DNA of 64,000 nt from CAYNSB01 sp964399625 (GTDB lineage Bacteria; Planctomycetota; Phycisphaerae; Phycisphaerales; UBA1924). The number at the start of each line of letters is the position of its first letter. Positions within the stretch are counted from its first letter, which is position 1. Below are positions 43,962-52,484 of this stretch, piece by piece. Where the stretch lies: positions 33,460 through 97,459 of the forward strand of contig CAYNSB010000003.1 of assembly GCA_964399625.1 (NCBI GenBank), given 5' to 3'. Below the pieces are notes generated by a model, which saw nothing but the letters and a program-made list of their open reading frames with translations, was not told the origin of the DNA and searched no databases. Position numbers and translations under genes: made by a program.

Positions 43962-46544
43962 CTACGGGCATCCGGCCCGGAAGGAGCTCAGGAAGCACGT
44001 GAAGTCCGCGGCGGTGAGCGTCGGCGAGCCCGTGCTCCCGTCGCAGTTCGCGTACGCGTCGCCGTTGCGGAAGGCGGTCAGGAAGCACGAGAAGTCCGCG
44101 GCGGTGAGCGCGGGCGAGCCCGTGCTCCCGTCGCAGTTGGCGTAGCACGAAGTCGTGGGCAGGCTCAGCGTGTACGTCGCGAACTGATTTCCGGCGATCG
44201 TCGTGAAGTTGGGCGCGATGCCGAAGTTGGTCGTCCGTCCGCCCAGCCCGGGCAATACCTGGTTGGTGATCGTGCCGTCGGTCTTGATGATCATTGCCGC
44301 GACGCGGACGGTCTGTCCCGAGGGCGCGCCCAGCCCCAGGTCCGCCAGCGGCAGGAGCATCTCAAAGCCCGTCGTCGCGGTGCCCGCGTTGGCGACGCTC
44401 GCGCCGGTGACGCCAGCGGCGTTGGAGTTGTTGAACGCGACCTGGAGCCCGTTGGGGTTCGTGCCGCCGGCGAGCAGACCGCGCCCGGTGCCCACGCCCG
44501 CGCTCCCGCGATAGGTCTTGCTGACGCCGCCCCCGGACAGCAGCGTGAACTGATCGACGTACAGCGCGCCCGCGGTGTTGATCCAGTACATCGTCGAGGG
44601 CGAGAACCCGGCATCGAGGCGCGTGCCGTTGAGCAGCGCCGCGCCCGCGGGCGGGTTGGGCGCGTTCGCGGTGGAGAGCACGTTCTGCCCGCCCGTGCCC
44701 GTGTCCACGAAGAGGGCCATCGCCGTCGCGTCGCTGGGCAGGTTGCCCGTGACGCCCACGGCGAGGAACGTCGGCTCCGTGCGCAGGAACATCTGGTCGA
44801 GCTCGCCCACGTTGTCGCCCAGAGCGGTGGGGGAGTCCTGCGTCGCGGCGAGCGCGCCCGAGGGCACGAAGTCCGTGGGGATGTTCGCGCCGTCGATGTC
44901 CGTGCGCGCCACGACCACCGGCGGCACGAGCCCGCTGATGTTCAGCACCTTGAACCCGAACGCGGGCAGCGTGAGCGAGTACGCGCCCTTGTTCGCGTCG
45001 GTGATCGGCGCCAGTGTGCCCGATCCGAGCAGGTCCGAGGGCGTGACGCTGCCGCCGGCGATCGTCGAGCCGCTCATGTTCAGCGTCGCCGTCACGCTCG
45101 CGCCTGTCAGGTTGATCGCGACGAGCACGCTCGCGGGCCCGCCGTGCGCGGCGTCCGCGTAGCGCACCGCGGTGTACATGCCCGCGCTGGAGTTGGTGAT
45201 GGGCGTGTACGACCCGCGCTTGAGCGCGGCGCTGCCCTTGCGCACGCCGATGAGCTGCTTGTACGTTTCCAGCAGCGATCCCGACACGCCCGACTGCTCC
45301 TCAACGGAGCGCCCGTCGTTGTCGCGCTCGAAGCGGTTCGTGAACGCCTGGCTGTTGAGCACGAAGTAGTTGCTCATGGGCGGGCCGGCGACCTTGTTCC
45401 ACTTGAACGGCTCGCGCATCGGGATGTCGTTCGCGTCGCTCCCAAAGTTCTGCTTCGTGCCCAGCATGCCCAGCTCGTCGCCGTAATAGATGTTGGGCGG
45501 GAAGGGCTGCGTGAGCAGGATCGCCGCCGCCACCTTCTGCTTGGGCACGCTCCCGCCCAGCGCCGAACCCAGGCGGTCCGAGTCGTGATCGTTCACCTGC
45601 GCCACAAGAAACTTGCCCGTGGGCACCGCCGCGACCGTGGACGCGATGCTCGAGTACAACCCCGCGGCGTTGCCCGTGTTCGCCGCGTCGCGCGCCGCGA
45701 ACTCGAAGGGCTTGGTGATCACGCCATCAAAGCCCGTGGGCGTGAGCAGGTCCGTGCCGTAGTTCCCCCAGTCGCCCGGCTCGCAGAAGATGAAGACGTT
45801 GGGGTTCTTGACGCGCAGCGCCTGCGCCCACGTCTGCCAGAACGAGATCGTCGCGCCCCAGCCCTCGGGCGCGCTGGAGTACGCGTGATCGAGGCGGAAC
45901 CCATCCACGCCGTCGGCGGGGTTGTTGTCGTTGTTGGGGTCGAGCCACTTGCTCGCCCACTGGATGTTGAGGTTCACGGGGTTCGTGTTCGCGAGGTTCC
46001 AGTGGATGAACCCCACCGTCGCGCCGTTCCAGGTCGAGTACGTCGAGCCCGTGTACGTCGTGTTCGCGGCGTTGGTGAACGCGAGCCACAGGTCGTAGGG
46101 GCTCGCCGGGTTGTTCCGCGCGGACTGGTAGTAGATCGAGTTCTGCGAGATGCCGTACGCGACGAAGTCGAGATAGACCTTCAAGCCCGCGGCGTGGGCC
46201 TGCGCGACGAAGTTGAGGAACTGCGGCTCGGTGCCGAAGCGCGAGTTGAGCTGGTCCGCCGCGTCGTGCTGGTACCCGTGGTACGCGGGCGAGGGGAAGA
46301 TCGGCTGCAGGTAGATCGAGGTGACGCCCAGCTGCTGGAAGTAGGGGATGGAGTTGGTGAGCCCGTTGAAATCGCCGAAGCGTGACGCGTCGTTGTCCGA
46401 ATCGCGATACGCGATCGGCATGATCTGGTAGAACACCTCGTCGGAGGGGTCGGGCGCGCCCGAGGCCGATCCCGCGCACGCCCCCGCGAGAAGCGCCACC
46501 AGCAGAGACCTGGACTGCCAACGACGGCTCAGCGATGGGCGCAT
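43962..46544 (-). CDS. Secreted GH13 alpha-amylase-like enzyme with GC-type dockerin
   Basis: An 860-residue exported glycoside hydrolase. The GH13 barrel begins EVFYQIMPIAYRDSDND and contains GFRLDHA (nucleophile Asp, ~residue 218), FCEPGDW (acid/base Glu, ~255) and NDHDSDR (third Asp, ~318), so it should be active on alpha-glucans. A domain C follows (~450-520), then a ~200-residue beta-rich domain of unknown type (~540-770). Two dockerin units (CYANCDGSTGSPAL..., YANCDGSTGSPTL...) end the protein. Signal peptide and AGGAGAG ribosome-binding site support the start. No transporter or other starch gene is nearby. Confidence 0.88.
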   Translation of the reverse strand: MRPSLSRRWQSRSLLVALLAGACAGSASGAPDPSDEVFYQIMPIAYRDSDNDASRFGDFNGLTNSIPYFQQLGVTSIYLQPIFPSPAYHGYQHDAADQLNSRFGTEPQFLNFVAQAHAAGLKVYLDFVAYGISQNSIYYQSARNNPASPYDLWLAFTNAANTTYTGSTYSTWNGATVGFIHWNLANTNPVNLNIQWASKWLDPNNDNNPADGVDGFRLDHAYSSAPEGWGATISFWQTWAQALRVKNPNVFIFCEPGDWGNYGTDLLTPTGFDGVITKPFEFAARDAANTGNAAGLYSSIASTVAAVPTGKFLVAQVNDHDSDRLGSALGGSVPKQKVAAAILLTQPFPPNIYYGDELGMLGTKQNFGSDANDIPMREPFKWNKVAGPPMSNYFVLNSQAFTNRFERDNDGRSVEEQSGVSGSLLETYKQLIGVRKGSAALKRGSYTPITNSSAGMYTAVRYADAAHGGPASVLVAINLTGASVTATLNMSGSTIAGGSVTPSDLLGSGTLAPITDANKGAYSLTLPAFGFKVLNISGLVPPVVVARTDIDGANIPTDFVPSGALAATQDSPTALGDNVGELDQMFLRTEPTFLAVGVTGNLPSDATAMALFVDTGTGGQNVLSTANAPNPPAGAALLNGTRLDAGFSPSTMYWINTAGALYVDQFTLLSGGGVSKTYRGSAGVGTGRGLLAGGTNPNGLQVAFNNSNAAGVTGASVANAGTATTGFEMLLPLADLGLGAPSGQTVRVAAMIIKTDGTITNQVLPGLGGRTTNFGIAPNFTTIAGNQFATYTLSLPTTSCYANCDGSTGSPALTAADFSCFLTAFRNGDAYANCDGSTGSPTLTAADFTCFLSSFRAGCP

Positions 46545-46563
46545 GAAACTCTCCTGGGCGCTG

Positions 46564-46569
46564 ATGCTA
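46564..46569 (-). promoter_or_regulatory. Candidate -10 TAGCAT (amylase)
   Basis: CGAGTAGCATC lies 19 nt before the ATG. The same eleven bases precede the dockerin gene starting at 49164, and GTAGCAT also precedes the one starting at 47890. Confidence 0.45.
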
Positions 46570-46619
46570 CTCGCGGGGCGCCGTGACCGATAGACGCGAT
46601 TCGTTCGCATCATCACGCA

Positions 46620-46632
46620 AGTTCCGAGAACT
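46620..46632. promoter_or_regulatory. 13-bp palindrome AGTTC-CGA-GAACT upstream of the amylase
   Basis: A perfect 5+3+5 inverted repeat, 75 nt upstream of the amylase ATG and upstream of the candidate -10. It may bind a regulator. Confidence 0.3.
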
Positions 46633-46660
46633 CGCGCAGATGAATCGTCTTGGGCGTGCC

Positions 46661-46685
46661 ATTGGGGAGTATGCCCGTCCCCAAT
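46661..46685 (-). terminator. Hairpin after the dockerin gene ending at 46691
   Basis: ATTGGGGA and TCCCCAAT form an 8-bp stem with a 9-nt loop just after the stop of the leftward gene. A T-run is lacking, so it may act only partly as a terminator. Confidence 0.45.
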
Positions 46686-46690
46686 CTTCG

Positions 46691-47890
46691 TTAGGGGCAC
46701 CCGGCGCGGAACGAGTTGAGGAAGCACGTGAAATCGGCCGCGGAGAGCAGGGGCGCGCTCGTGTTCCCGTCGCAGTTGGCGTACGGATCGCCCGCGCGGA
46801 ACCTCGTGATGAAGCACGTGAAATCCGCGGCGCTGAGCAGCGGTGGCGAGGTGTTCCCGTCGCAATTGGCGTAGCACGCGGGCGGCGCCGGGGGCGCCTC
46901 GATCACGACGATCTGCGCCACCTCTCCAGAGCCGCACCCGGAGACGAACGTGCCCGAGATCACCACCCCGCCGCCGGGCCCGGAGTCCCCGGGCGAGTAG
47001 GTGCGCAGCTGATCGTTGAACGTGTCGAGCATGACCGCCTGCCCGCGCGTGGGGACGTATGCCCCAGCCGTCTCGTTCGCGGTGCCGAAGTAGTCCGAGG
47101 TCGCGAACACGGACACGCTCAGCGTGCTGGGGTCGATCAGGCGCATGCGCCCCGCGGGCAGGTTGGTGGTGTCGGCGATCTTCAGGAAGAGCGATCCCGA
47201 AGGCCCTTTGGAGAATCCCACGGGGGACTCGCCCGTCACGCCGCCCGTCGCGTCGAACGTCACCGTCGTCGCGGGGCCGACGACCTGCGTGCCCGAGGCG
47301 TTGAGCGGGACGCGCGAGATCTCCGTGAGGTCGCCCGCGGCGGCGCTGGCGAAGAAGAGGCTGTTCGTCCCCGCGTGGTAGTGCATCGCGCCCACCGGCC
47401 CGGAGAAGACGTAGGGGCCCGAGCCCGCCTGGTTCATCAGGCTCTGCAGCGTGTTCGACGGGTCGTAGTAGCTCACCTGCGCCGCGCCCCACACGTACAG
47501 CTTGCCCGCCGCGCCCGTCGTCGCCAGCGCGAACCGGTTCGAGACGATCTCCGTCAGCGGGTACTCGGCGCCCGCGCTGTCGATGAGCGTGGGCGCGACG
47601 CTCGACGTGCGGCAGGCGACGATCCGCTGGCGGAACGGGTCGTAGCACCCGCGCCCGTTGAGCACCGTGGGGCGCGTGATCGCGCTCGAGCTCCACGCGC
47701 CCGACGCGGGCGTGATCCGAACCACCGCCGGCGCCGAGCACGCCACGCCGGGGTTCGAGGTGCCCGTGGTGATGAGATAGATGTCGCCCACGGCGAACGG
47801 CTGCGCCTGCGCGGCGCCGCACGCGGCGAGCAACGGACCGATCGTGCACGCGCCCCGCAGGGCGCGTCCGCTCAGCGATGGTGTGGGCAT
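46691..47890 (-). CDS. Secreted beta-propeller-like protein with GC-type dockerin (paralogue 1)
   Basis: A 399-residue exported protein. The body (~35-330) is a repetitive beta structure (PFAVGDIYLITTG, GRGCYDPFRQRIVAC, YVWGAAQVSYYDPSN, NASGTQVVGPATTV, GRMRLIDPSTLSVSVF), possibly a propeller. It ends in two dockerin units. The next gene upstream (47992-49164) is a clear paralogue with the same motifs in the same order. AGGGAGTG precedes the ATG. Function unknown. Confidence 0.8.
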   Translation of the reverse strand: MPTPSLSGRALRGACTIGPLLAACGAAQAQPFAVGDIYLITTGTSNPGVACSAPAVVRITPASGAWSSSAITRPTVLNGRGCYDPFRQRIVACRTSSVAPTLIDSAGAEYPLTEIVSNRFALATTGAAGKLYVWGAAQVSYYDPSNTLQSLMNQAGSGPYVFSGPVGAMHYHAGTNSLFFASAAAGDLTEISRVPLNASGTQVVGPATTVTFDATGGVTGESPVGFSKGPSGSLFLKIADTTNLPAGRMRLIDPSTLSVSVFATSDYFGTANETAGAYVPTRGQAVMLDTFNDQLRTYSPGDSGPGGGVVISGTFVSGCGSGEVAQIVVIEAPPAPPACYANCDGNTSPPLLSAADFTCFITRFRAGDPYANCDGNTSAPLLSAADFTCFLNSFRAGCP

Positions 47891-47915
47891 GCAATCACTC
47901 CCTGGTGTCCGCGCC

Positions 47916-47921
47916 ATGCTA
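47916..47921 (-). promoter_or_regulatory. Candidate -10 TAGCAT (paralogue 1)
   Basis: GGTAGCATGG lies 25 nt before the ATG, at nearly the same distance as in the tandem paralogue. Confidence 0.4.
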
Positions 47922-47991
47922 CCGACGGGCCGGACCTCTTCCTAGATGATCAAAGCACGAACCGTGCCCGACGCGAAGGGTCCGCGCCGGG

Positions 47992-49164
47992 TTATGAGCA
48001 CCCCGCACGGAAGCGCGCCAGGAAGCACACGAAGTCCCCCGCGCTCAGCAGCGGCTGGGCCGTGCTCCCATCGCAGTTGGCGTAGGCGGCGCCCGCGCGG
48101 AACTTGGAGAGGAAGCACACGAAATCGCCGGCGCTCAGCAGCGGCGGCGTCGTGTTCCCGTCGCAGTTGGCGTAGCACGTGCTCGCGGTGGGGCCCTCGA
48201 TGACGATCACCTGGGCGAGCTCGCCGCTCCCGCACCCGGACAGGGGGTCGCCCCCCGTCGTCACGCTCGCGCCCGCGCCGGCCTCCCCCGATGCGAACAG
48301 GCGGAGCGAGTCGTTGAGCGTGTCGAGCACCAGCGCCTTGCCCAAGGCTGGGACGTACGCGCCCGCGATCTCGCCCCCGACGCCGAAGTACCCCGAGCTC
48401 GCGAAGACCGAAACGCCCAGCGTCACCGGATCGATCAATCGCATGCGTCCGGCGGTGTTGTTCGAGTTGTCGTCCACCTTCAGGAACAGCGTTCCGTTGG
48501 GCCCGCGCGAGAACCCGACCGGGAACTCCCCGTTGGGCCCGCTTGAGGCGTCGAAGGTGATCCTCAGCGGCGCGCCCGTCACCTGCGTGCCCGAGGCGTT
48601 GAGCGGCACCTTCGCGATCTCGATCAGGTCGCCCGTGACCGCGCTCGCGAAGAAAAGGCAGTTGGTTCCCGCGTCGTACGTCAGTGCGCCCACGCTGCCC
48701 GCGGTCGTGAACACGAATGGCGCGCTCCCGCCGACGTCCGGGAGCGAGTGCCACGTGTTCCCGCTGTCGTAGTAGCTCGTCTGCGCCGCGCCCCAGACAT
48801 AGATGAAGCCGTTGGCGCCCGTCGCCGCGAGCGAGTACAGGTTGTCCCCGGCGTCGGGCAGAGTCGCGATGGCTCCAGCGCTGGAGCACAGCACGGGCGG
48901 CACGTTCGGGTTGCCGCACACCACCAGACGATCACGGTACGGGTCGTAGCACCCGCGCCCGTTCATCAGCGCCGGGCGAGCGATGACCGACGCGGTCCAT
49001 GTCGCCCCGCTCACGAGGTGCTCGATCGCGGGCCCCCCGCAGGGCGCGCTGCCGCTGGGGATCGCCAGACTCAGCAGGTACACATCACCCGGGGTGAACT
49101 GCGCCGACGCGGCGCTCGTCGCCGCCATTCCGAAGAACGACGCCAACCAGCGTGCTGACCGCAT
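47992..49164 (-). CDS. Secreted beta-propeller-like protein with GC-type dockerin (paralogue 2)
   Basis: A 390-residue exported protein matching the preceding paralogue throughout: FTPGDVYLLSL, GRGCYDPYRDRLVVC, YVWGAAQTSYYDSGN, VPLNASGTQVTG, GRMRLIDPVTLGVSVFA and GCGSGELAQVIVIE. Two dockerin units close it; the last ends FRAGCS rather than FRAGCP. GGGAG precedes the ATG, and the leader resembles that of paralogue 1. The pair clearly arose by tandem duplication. Confidence 0.8.
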   Translation of the reverse strand: MRSARWLASFFGMAATSAASAQFTPGDVYLLSLAIPSGSAPCGGPAIEHLVSGATWTASVIARPALMNGRGCYDPYRDRLVVCGNPNVPPVLCSSAGAIATLPDAGDNLYSLAATGANGFIYVWGAAQTSYYDSGNTWHSLPDVGGSAPFVFTTAGSVGALTYDAGTNCLFFASAVTGDLIEIAKVPLNASGTQVTGAPLRITFDASSGPNGEFPVGFSRGPNGTLFLKVDDNSNNTAGRMRLIDPVTLGVSVFASSGYFGVGGEIAGAYVPALGKALVLDTLNDSLRLFASGEAGAGASVTTGGDPLSGCGSGELAQVIVIEGPTASTCYANCDGNTTPPLLSAGDFVCFLSKFRAGAAYANCDGSTAQPLLSAGDFVCFLARFRAGCS

Positions 49165-49190
49165 GAATCGCTCCCGGTGCCCCGCCGCCG

Positions 49191-49196
49191 ATGCTA
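49191..49196 (-). promoter_or_regulatory. Candidate -10 TAGCAT (paralogue 2)
   Basis: CGAGTAGCATC lies 26 nt before the ATG and is identical over eleven bases to the amylase element. Confidence 0.45.
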
Positions 49197-49266
49197 CTCG
49201 GCGGCCCGCCCGCAGTCGAGATGTTCTCGTCGCGGCAGGGTCCGAGAAGGCACGCTCGGGCGTCGA

Positions 49267-49695
49267 TCACGGGCAGCCGGCGCGGAACTTGGCCAGGTAG
49301 CACACGAAATCGCTCGCGCTCAGCAGCGGAGGCGTCGTGTTCCCGTCGCAGTTCGCGTAGGGATCGCCCGCGCGGAACTTGGCCAGGAAGCACACGAAGT
49401 CCGACGCGCTCAGCAGCGGTGGGCTCGTGTTCCCGTCGCAGTTGGCGTAGCACGCGGGGCCCGAGCCCAGGATCGCCCAGAACCCGCCCACGGACGTGTA
49501 CGTCCCGCCCGCGAGCGTGCCCGGGTCCCATTGCCCGCAGGTGCCCGCGACGGCGTACGTGCCGCCCGTCGAGTCCTCCGTGGTGCCCGAGCCGTCGTAG
49601 TTGTACCAGTCGATCGCGTACTGCGCGTGCGCGCCCGTGGCGAGCCCCGTGGCGAGGGCGAGCGTTGCGGCGCGGAGGATCGTTGAGGATCGCAT
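49267..49695 (-). CDS. Small secreted GC-type dockerin protein (cassette B)
   Basis: A 142-residue exported protein with the same build as the cassette A counterpart: signal peptide, a short beta segment (YNYDGSGTTEDSTGGTYAVA, then GQWDPG and VGGFW), and two dockerin units (CYANCDGNTSPPLL..., YANCDGNTTPPLL...). It lies 51 nt after the astacin-like gene and probably shares its transcript. Confidence 0.85.
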   Translation of the reverse strand: MRSSTILRAATLALATGLATGAHAQYAIDWYNYDGSGTTEDSTGGTYAVAGTCGQWDPGTLAGGTYTSVGGFWAILGSGPACYANCDGNTSPPLLSASDFVCFLAKFRAGDPYANCDGNTTPPLLSASDFVCYLAKFRAGCP

Positions 49696-49746
49696 GGATC
49701 GTGCCTTTCGAGCGCGGGCGTCCCCCGCGCGATGGCGGATGCGTGA

Positions 49747-50865
49747 TCAGTTCAGCTTGGCGCCCACGGGGGCGATGATGGTCATGGGCTTGTTGTAATA
49801 CCCGACCGACGAGAATGCGCCGTTGTTGCGGATGTACAGCACGCCGCCCGAGGCGGTGTTGTTGTACCCGTTGGCGAACGTGCCTCCGACGGGCGCGTAG
49901 ATGGTGCCCGCGCCCGAAGAGCCCAGCGGCACGAACCCGTCCCACCACAGGTCGCCCGCGAAGCGGTAGATCCCCCGCGCCGTGATGGTGTCGAAGAACG
50001 AGAAGTGGTCCCGCTGCCCGATCGTGTTCTGGAAGCCCGCGTACGCGGGCTGGCACGTGATCGTGTCGCTCCCGTTGCACGAGAACGCCGTCCGCCCGTA
50101 GTGCATGAACGAGTCGAAGTCGTACGGGCCGTAGTAGATCGCGCCGTTGGTAATGTTGAAGTTGAACGCGCACGAGATGAAGCTCGAGCCGTTGGAGCAG
50201 CCCTGGCACACGTTCGCGTTGCACGCGTTGCCGGGCACGCTGCTCGACCCGCACACGTTGGCGAAGTTGATCGTGACGTAGCTGTCGCGGATCGGGGAGC
50301 TCTGCTCATGCCAGAAGCCCAGCGAGTGGTAGATCTCGTGGCAGATGATGATCTGCGTGCCCCAGTTGAAGATGTTGATGATCTGCGCGCCGCCCTGCAC
50401 GCCCACGGGCGAGTTGTTGAACGAGCTGTTCTGGAAGCGGATGCGATTGGCATCGCCCGCAACCGCAGGACGGAAGATGAGCCCCGCCCGCGCCGCGACG
50501 GCGTTCATCGCGTTGATCGCGTTCGTCTGGTTCGCGGCCGAGACGGCGCCGCCCCCGCTGGTCACGAAGTCGTACGGGACGGTGACCGGCCAGTACGTGA
50601 CCGTGCCAAAGACCGAGTCCGCGCCCGACCACAGCGCCTGGGCCTGGGCGAGCGGGACCTGGATGTCACCCTCGATCAGCACGTACCCGGGCGTCAAGTC
50701 GTTCACCCAGCGCACGCCGTGCCCCAATTCAACGACACGTCCTTCCTGCTGCGCCTGCGCGAACGCCAGCGGATTCTCCTCGGGCTGGGCGGGCTCGTGG
50801 GCCTGCGCGTGCACGGCGCTGGCGAGCAGCCCGCACGCGAGAATGGATGTCAGCAAGCGATTCAT
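49747..50865 (-). CDS. Secreted astacin-type (M12A-like) zinc metalloprotease (cassette B)
   Basis: A 372-residue exported protease. HEIYHSLGFWHE falls at the same residue numbers as in cassette A (His176, Glu177, His180, His186), followed by a Cys-rich loop and the Met-turn DSFMHYG. The propeptide-like N-terminal region differs, while the catalytic core is almost unchanged. The C-terminal beta region (GGVLYIRNNGAFSSVGYYNK) is also shared. Two closely similar active proteases suggest either redundancy or paired substrates. Confidence 0.88.
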   Translation of the reverse strand: MNRLLTSILACGLLASAVHAQAHEPAQPEENPLAFAQAQQEGRVVELGHGVRWVNDLTPGYVLIEGDIQVPLAQAQALWSGADSVFGTVTYWPVTVPYDFVTSGGGAVSAANQTNAINAMNAVAARAGLIFRPAVAGDANRIRFQNSSFNNSPVGVQGGAQIINIFNWGTQIIICHEIYHSLGFWHEQSSPIRDSYVTINFANVCGSSSVPGNACNANVCQGCSNGSSFISCAFNFNITNGAIYYGPYDFDSFMHYGRTAFSCNGSDTITCQPAYAGFQNTIGQRDHFSFFDTITARGIYRFAGDLWWDGFVPLGSSGAGTIYAPVGGTFANGYNNTASGGVLYIRNNGAFSSVGYYNKPMTIIAPVGAKLN

Positions 50866-50908
50866 GGTGTGGCTCCTTGGCTGTGGAGTGGAGGGGTGGG
50901 GATGCGGG

Positions 50909-52447
50909 TTACTGCAGGTTCACCAGCACGAGCACCAGCCCGCGCCCTTCCTTGAGCTCCGTCATCGCCTTGCCGATCACCGCGCCGTTGGTCCGCGCGC
51001 TCTCATCCACGCGCATCGCGTGCCCCGGCGTCGCCGACGTCGTGAGGCGGTCGCCCGGACGCACGGCTCCACCCGCCGCCGCGTCGCACCACACCCACAC
51101 ACGCCCCGTCATCGCCACCGGGTGCTTCCCGTCGGCCTTGGAATCGCCCTCGCTCTTGAGCACCATGCCCGGGGCGAGCCCGTTGGCCCCGGAGATCACG
51201 CCCGCGACCTTGGTGTCGTAAGGACGATCGGCCAGGCGCAGATCGCCCGCGCGATCCGGATCGATGGAGACGACCATGCCCGCCTCGATCGCCTGCTCGG
51301 GCGCGCTCGCCGAGGCGCTCACGTCAAACGGCTCGGCCACGTCCGCGCCGCCCAGGATCTGCAGCGCCTTGGTCTGCGTCACGCCGTTGACCCACAGCGC
51401 CACGCCGCCCGCCGCGTTGTAGAAGTACCCGCCGAACCCGCCCGCGTTGTTGGACTGGCCCGCGAGCGAGGCGTACCCGCTGGCGTTGTTCACCGCGATG
51501 AGCGCGTTGCCCGAGTCGTTCTGCGCGTACACCGCTGCGCCGGTGCCCGCGTAGCTCTTCGCGTACACGCCGTACTGCGCCCCGTCGGCGTAGACCGCCG
51601 TGCCCGCGGTGGTCGAGGTGCAGAACCCGTAAACCCCGATGCCCGTGTTGGTGTATCCGTAGACGCCCGTGCCCGTGCCCGTGGCCCGCGCGTCCACCCG
51701 CGCCGTGGGCGACGAGGTGCCCAGCCCAAGGTTCCCGCTCATCGTCGTCGTCGTCGAGTTGATGGTGAGCCGGGGCATGTTCGTGCCACCAAACCCCGTG
51801 ATGAGCGACTCGGCCGCGGACCCGTCGTTGGTCGAGTTGTACATCTCCAGATAGACCTTGTTATCGCCCGCGTTGTTGCCGATCACGAGCGACCCGCCGC
51901 CGTTGGAGTTCATGCCCAGGCGGATGAGCTTCGCATCCACATCGAGCCCGAAGGGGATGCCGATGATGCTGCCCGGATCGCGACCGATGCCCACGCTCCC
52001 GAGCTTGTACGAGATGTCGTTGGTCCCGCCGACCGTGGCGAAGGGCGCCATCGAGAACAGCGACACGGGCGAGGCCGCGATCTCCTGCAGCGGGCCCACC
52101 GGCGTGTACGTGCCCGCGCCCGCGGGGCTCACGCCGATGGAGAGGAAGTTCTTCGATCCCGTGAACTGGGCGCCAAAGTCCGGCGCGAGCGTGAAGAGCC
52201 CGTTGGTCACCGCGATGTTCGTCAGGGTGACCGTGGGTCCGGTCTGCGTAGTGCCCGCGGCATCCAGGAAGAGTTTGCACTCAAAGTCGAAGGTCCCGTT
52301 GGCGGGGCTCCCCGAGTTTGTCAGCCGTCCCTGGTACGTAAAGTGGGTGTCCATGGGCGTTTGCGCGAACGATGGAGCGACGCCAGCAAGGCCCAGAAGT
52401 GCAAAGACGGCGGCCGCGACAGGACGGGAGCGACGAGAACGTGCCAT
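50909..52447 (-). CDS. Secreted Gly-rich tail/trimer-like protein (cassette B)
   Basis: A 512-residue exported protein. It shares the N-terminal THFTYQGRLTNSG domain and the C-terminal module (ALQILGGADVAEPFDV, VAGVISGANG, GRVWVWCDA, LTTSATPGHAMRV, LVLVNLQ) with the cassette A protein. The middle differs: it contains a LGLGTSSPTARVDARA segment typical of phage-tail-like collar regions, then short GVYGY/GVYAK repeats. A fibre-like surface protein is the best guess. Confidence 0.75.
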   Translation of the reverse strand: MARSRRSRPVAAAVFALLGLAGVAPSFAQTPMDTHFTYQGRLTNSGSPANGTFDFECKLFLDAAGTTQTGPTVTLTNIAVTNGLFTLAPDFGAQFTGSKNFLSIGVSPAGAGTYTPVGPLQEIAASPVSLFSMAPFATVGGTNDISYKLGSVGIGRDPGSIIGIPFGLDVDAKLIRLGMNSNGGGSLVIGNNAGDNKVYLEMYNSTNDGSAAESLITGFGGTNMPRLTINSTTTTMSGNLGLGTSSPTARVDARATGTGTGVYGYTNTGIGVYGFCTSTTAGTAVYADGAQYGVYAKSYAGTGAAVYAQNDSGNALIAVNNASGYASLAGQSNNAGGFGGYFYNAAGGVALWVNGVTQTKALQILGGADVAEPFDVSASASAPEQAIEAGMVVSIDPDRAGDLRLADRPYDTKVAGVISGANGLAPGMVLKSEGDSKADGKHPVAMTGRVWVWCDAAAGGAVRPGDRLTTSATPGHAMRVDESARTNGAVIGKAMTELKEGRGLVLVLVNLQ

Positions 52448-52484
52448 GTGCGTATCTCCGGATGATTTCGTGGGTTATGCGCGC

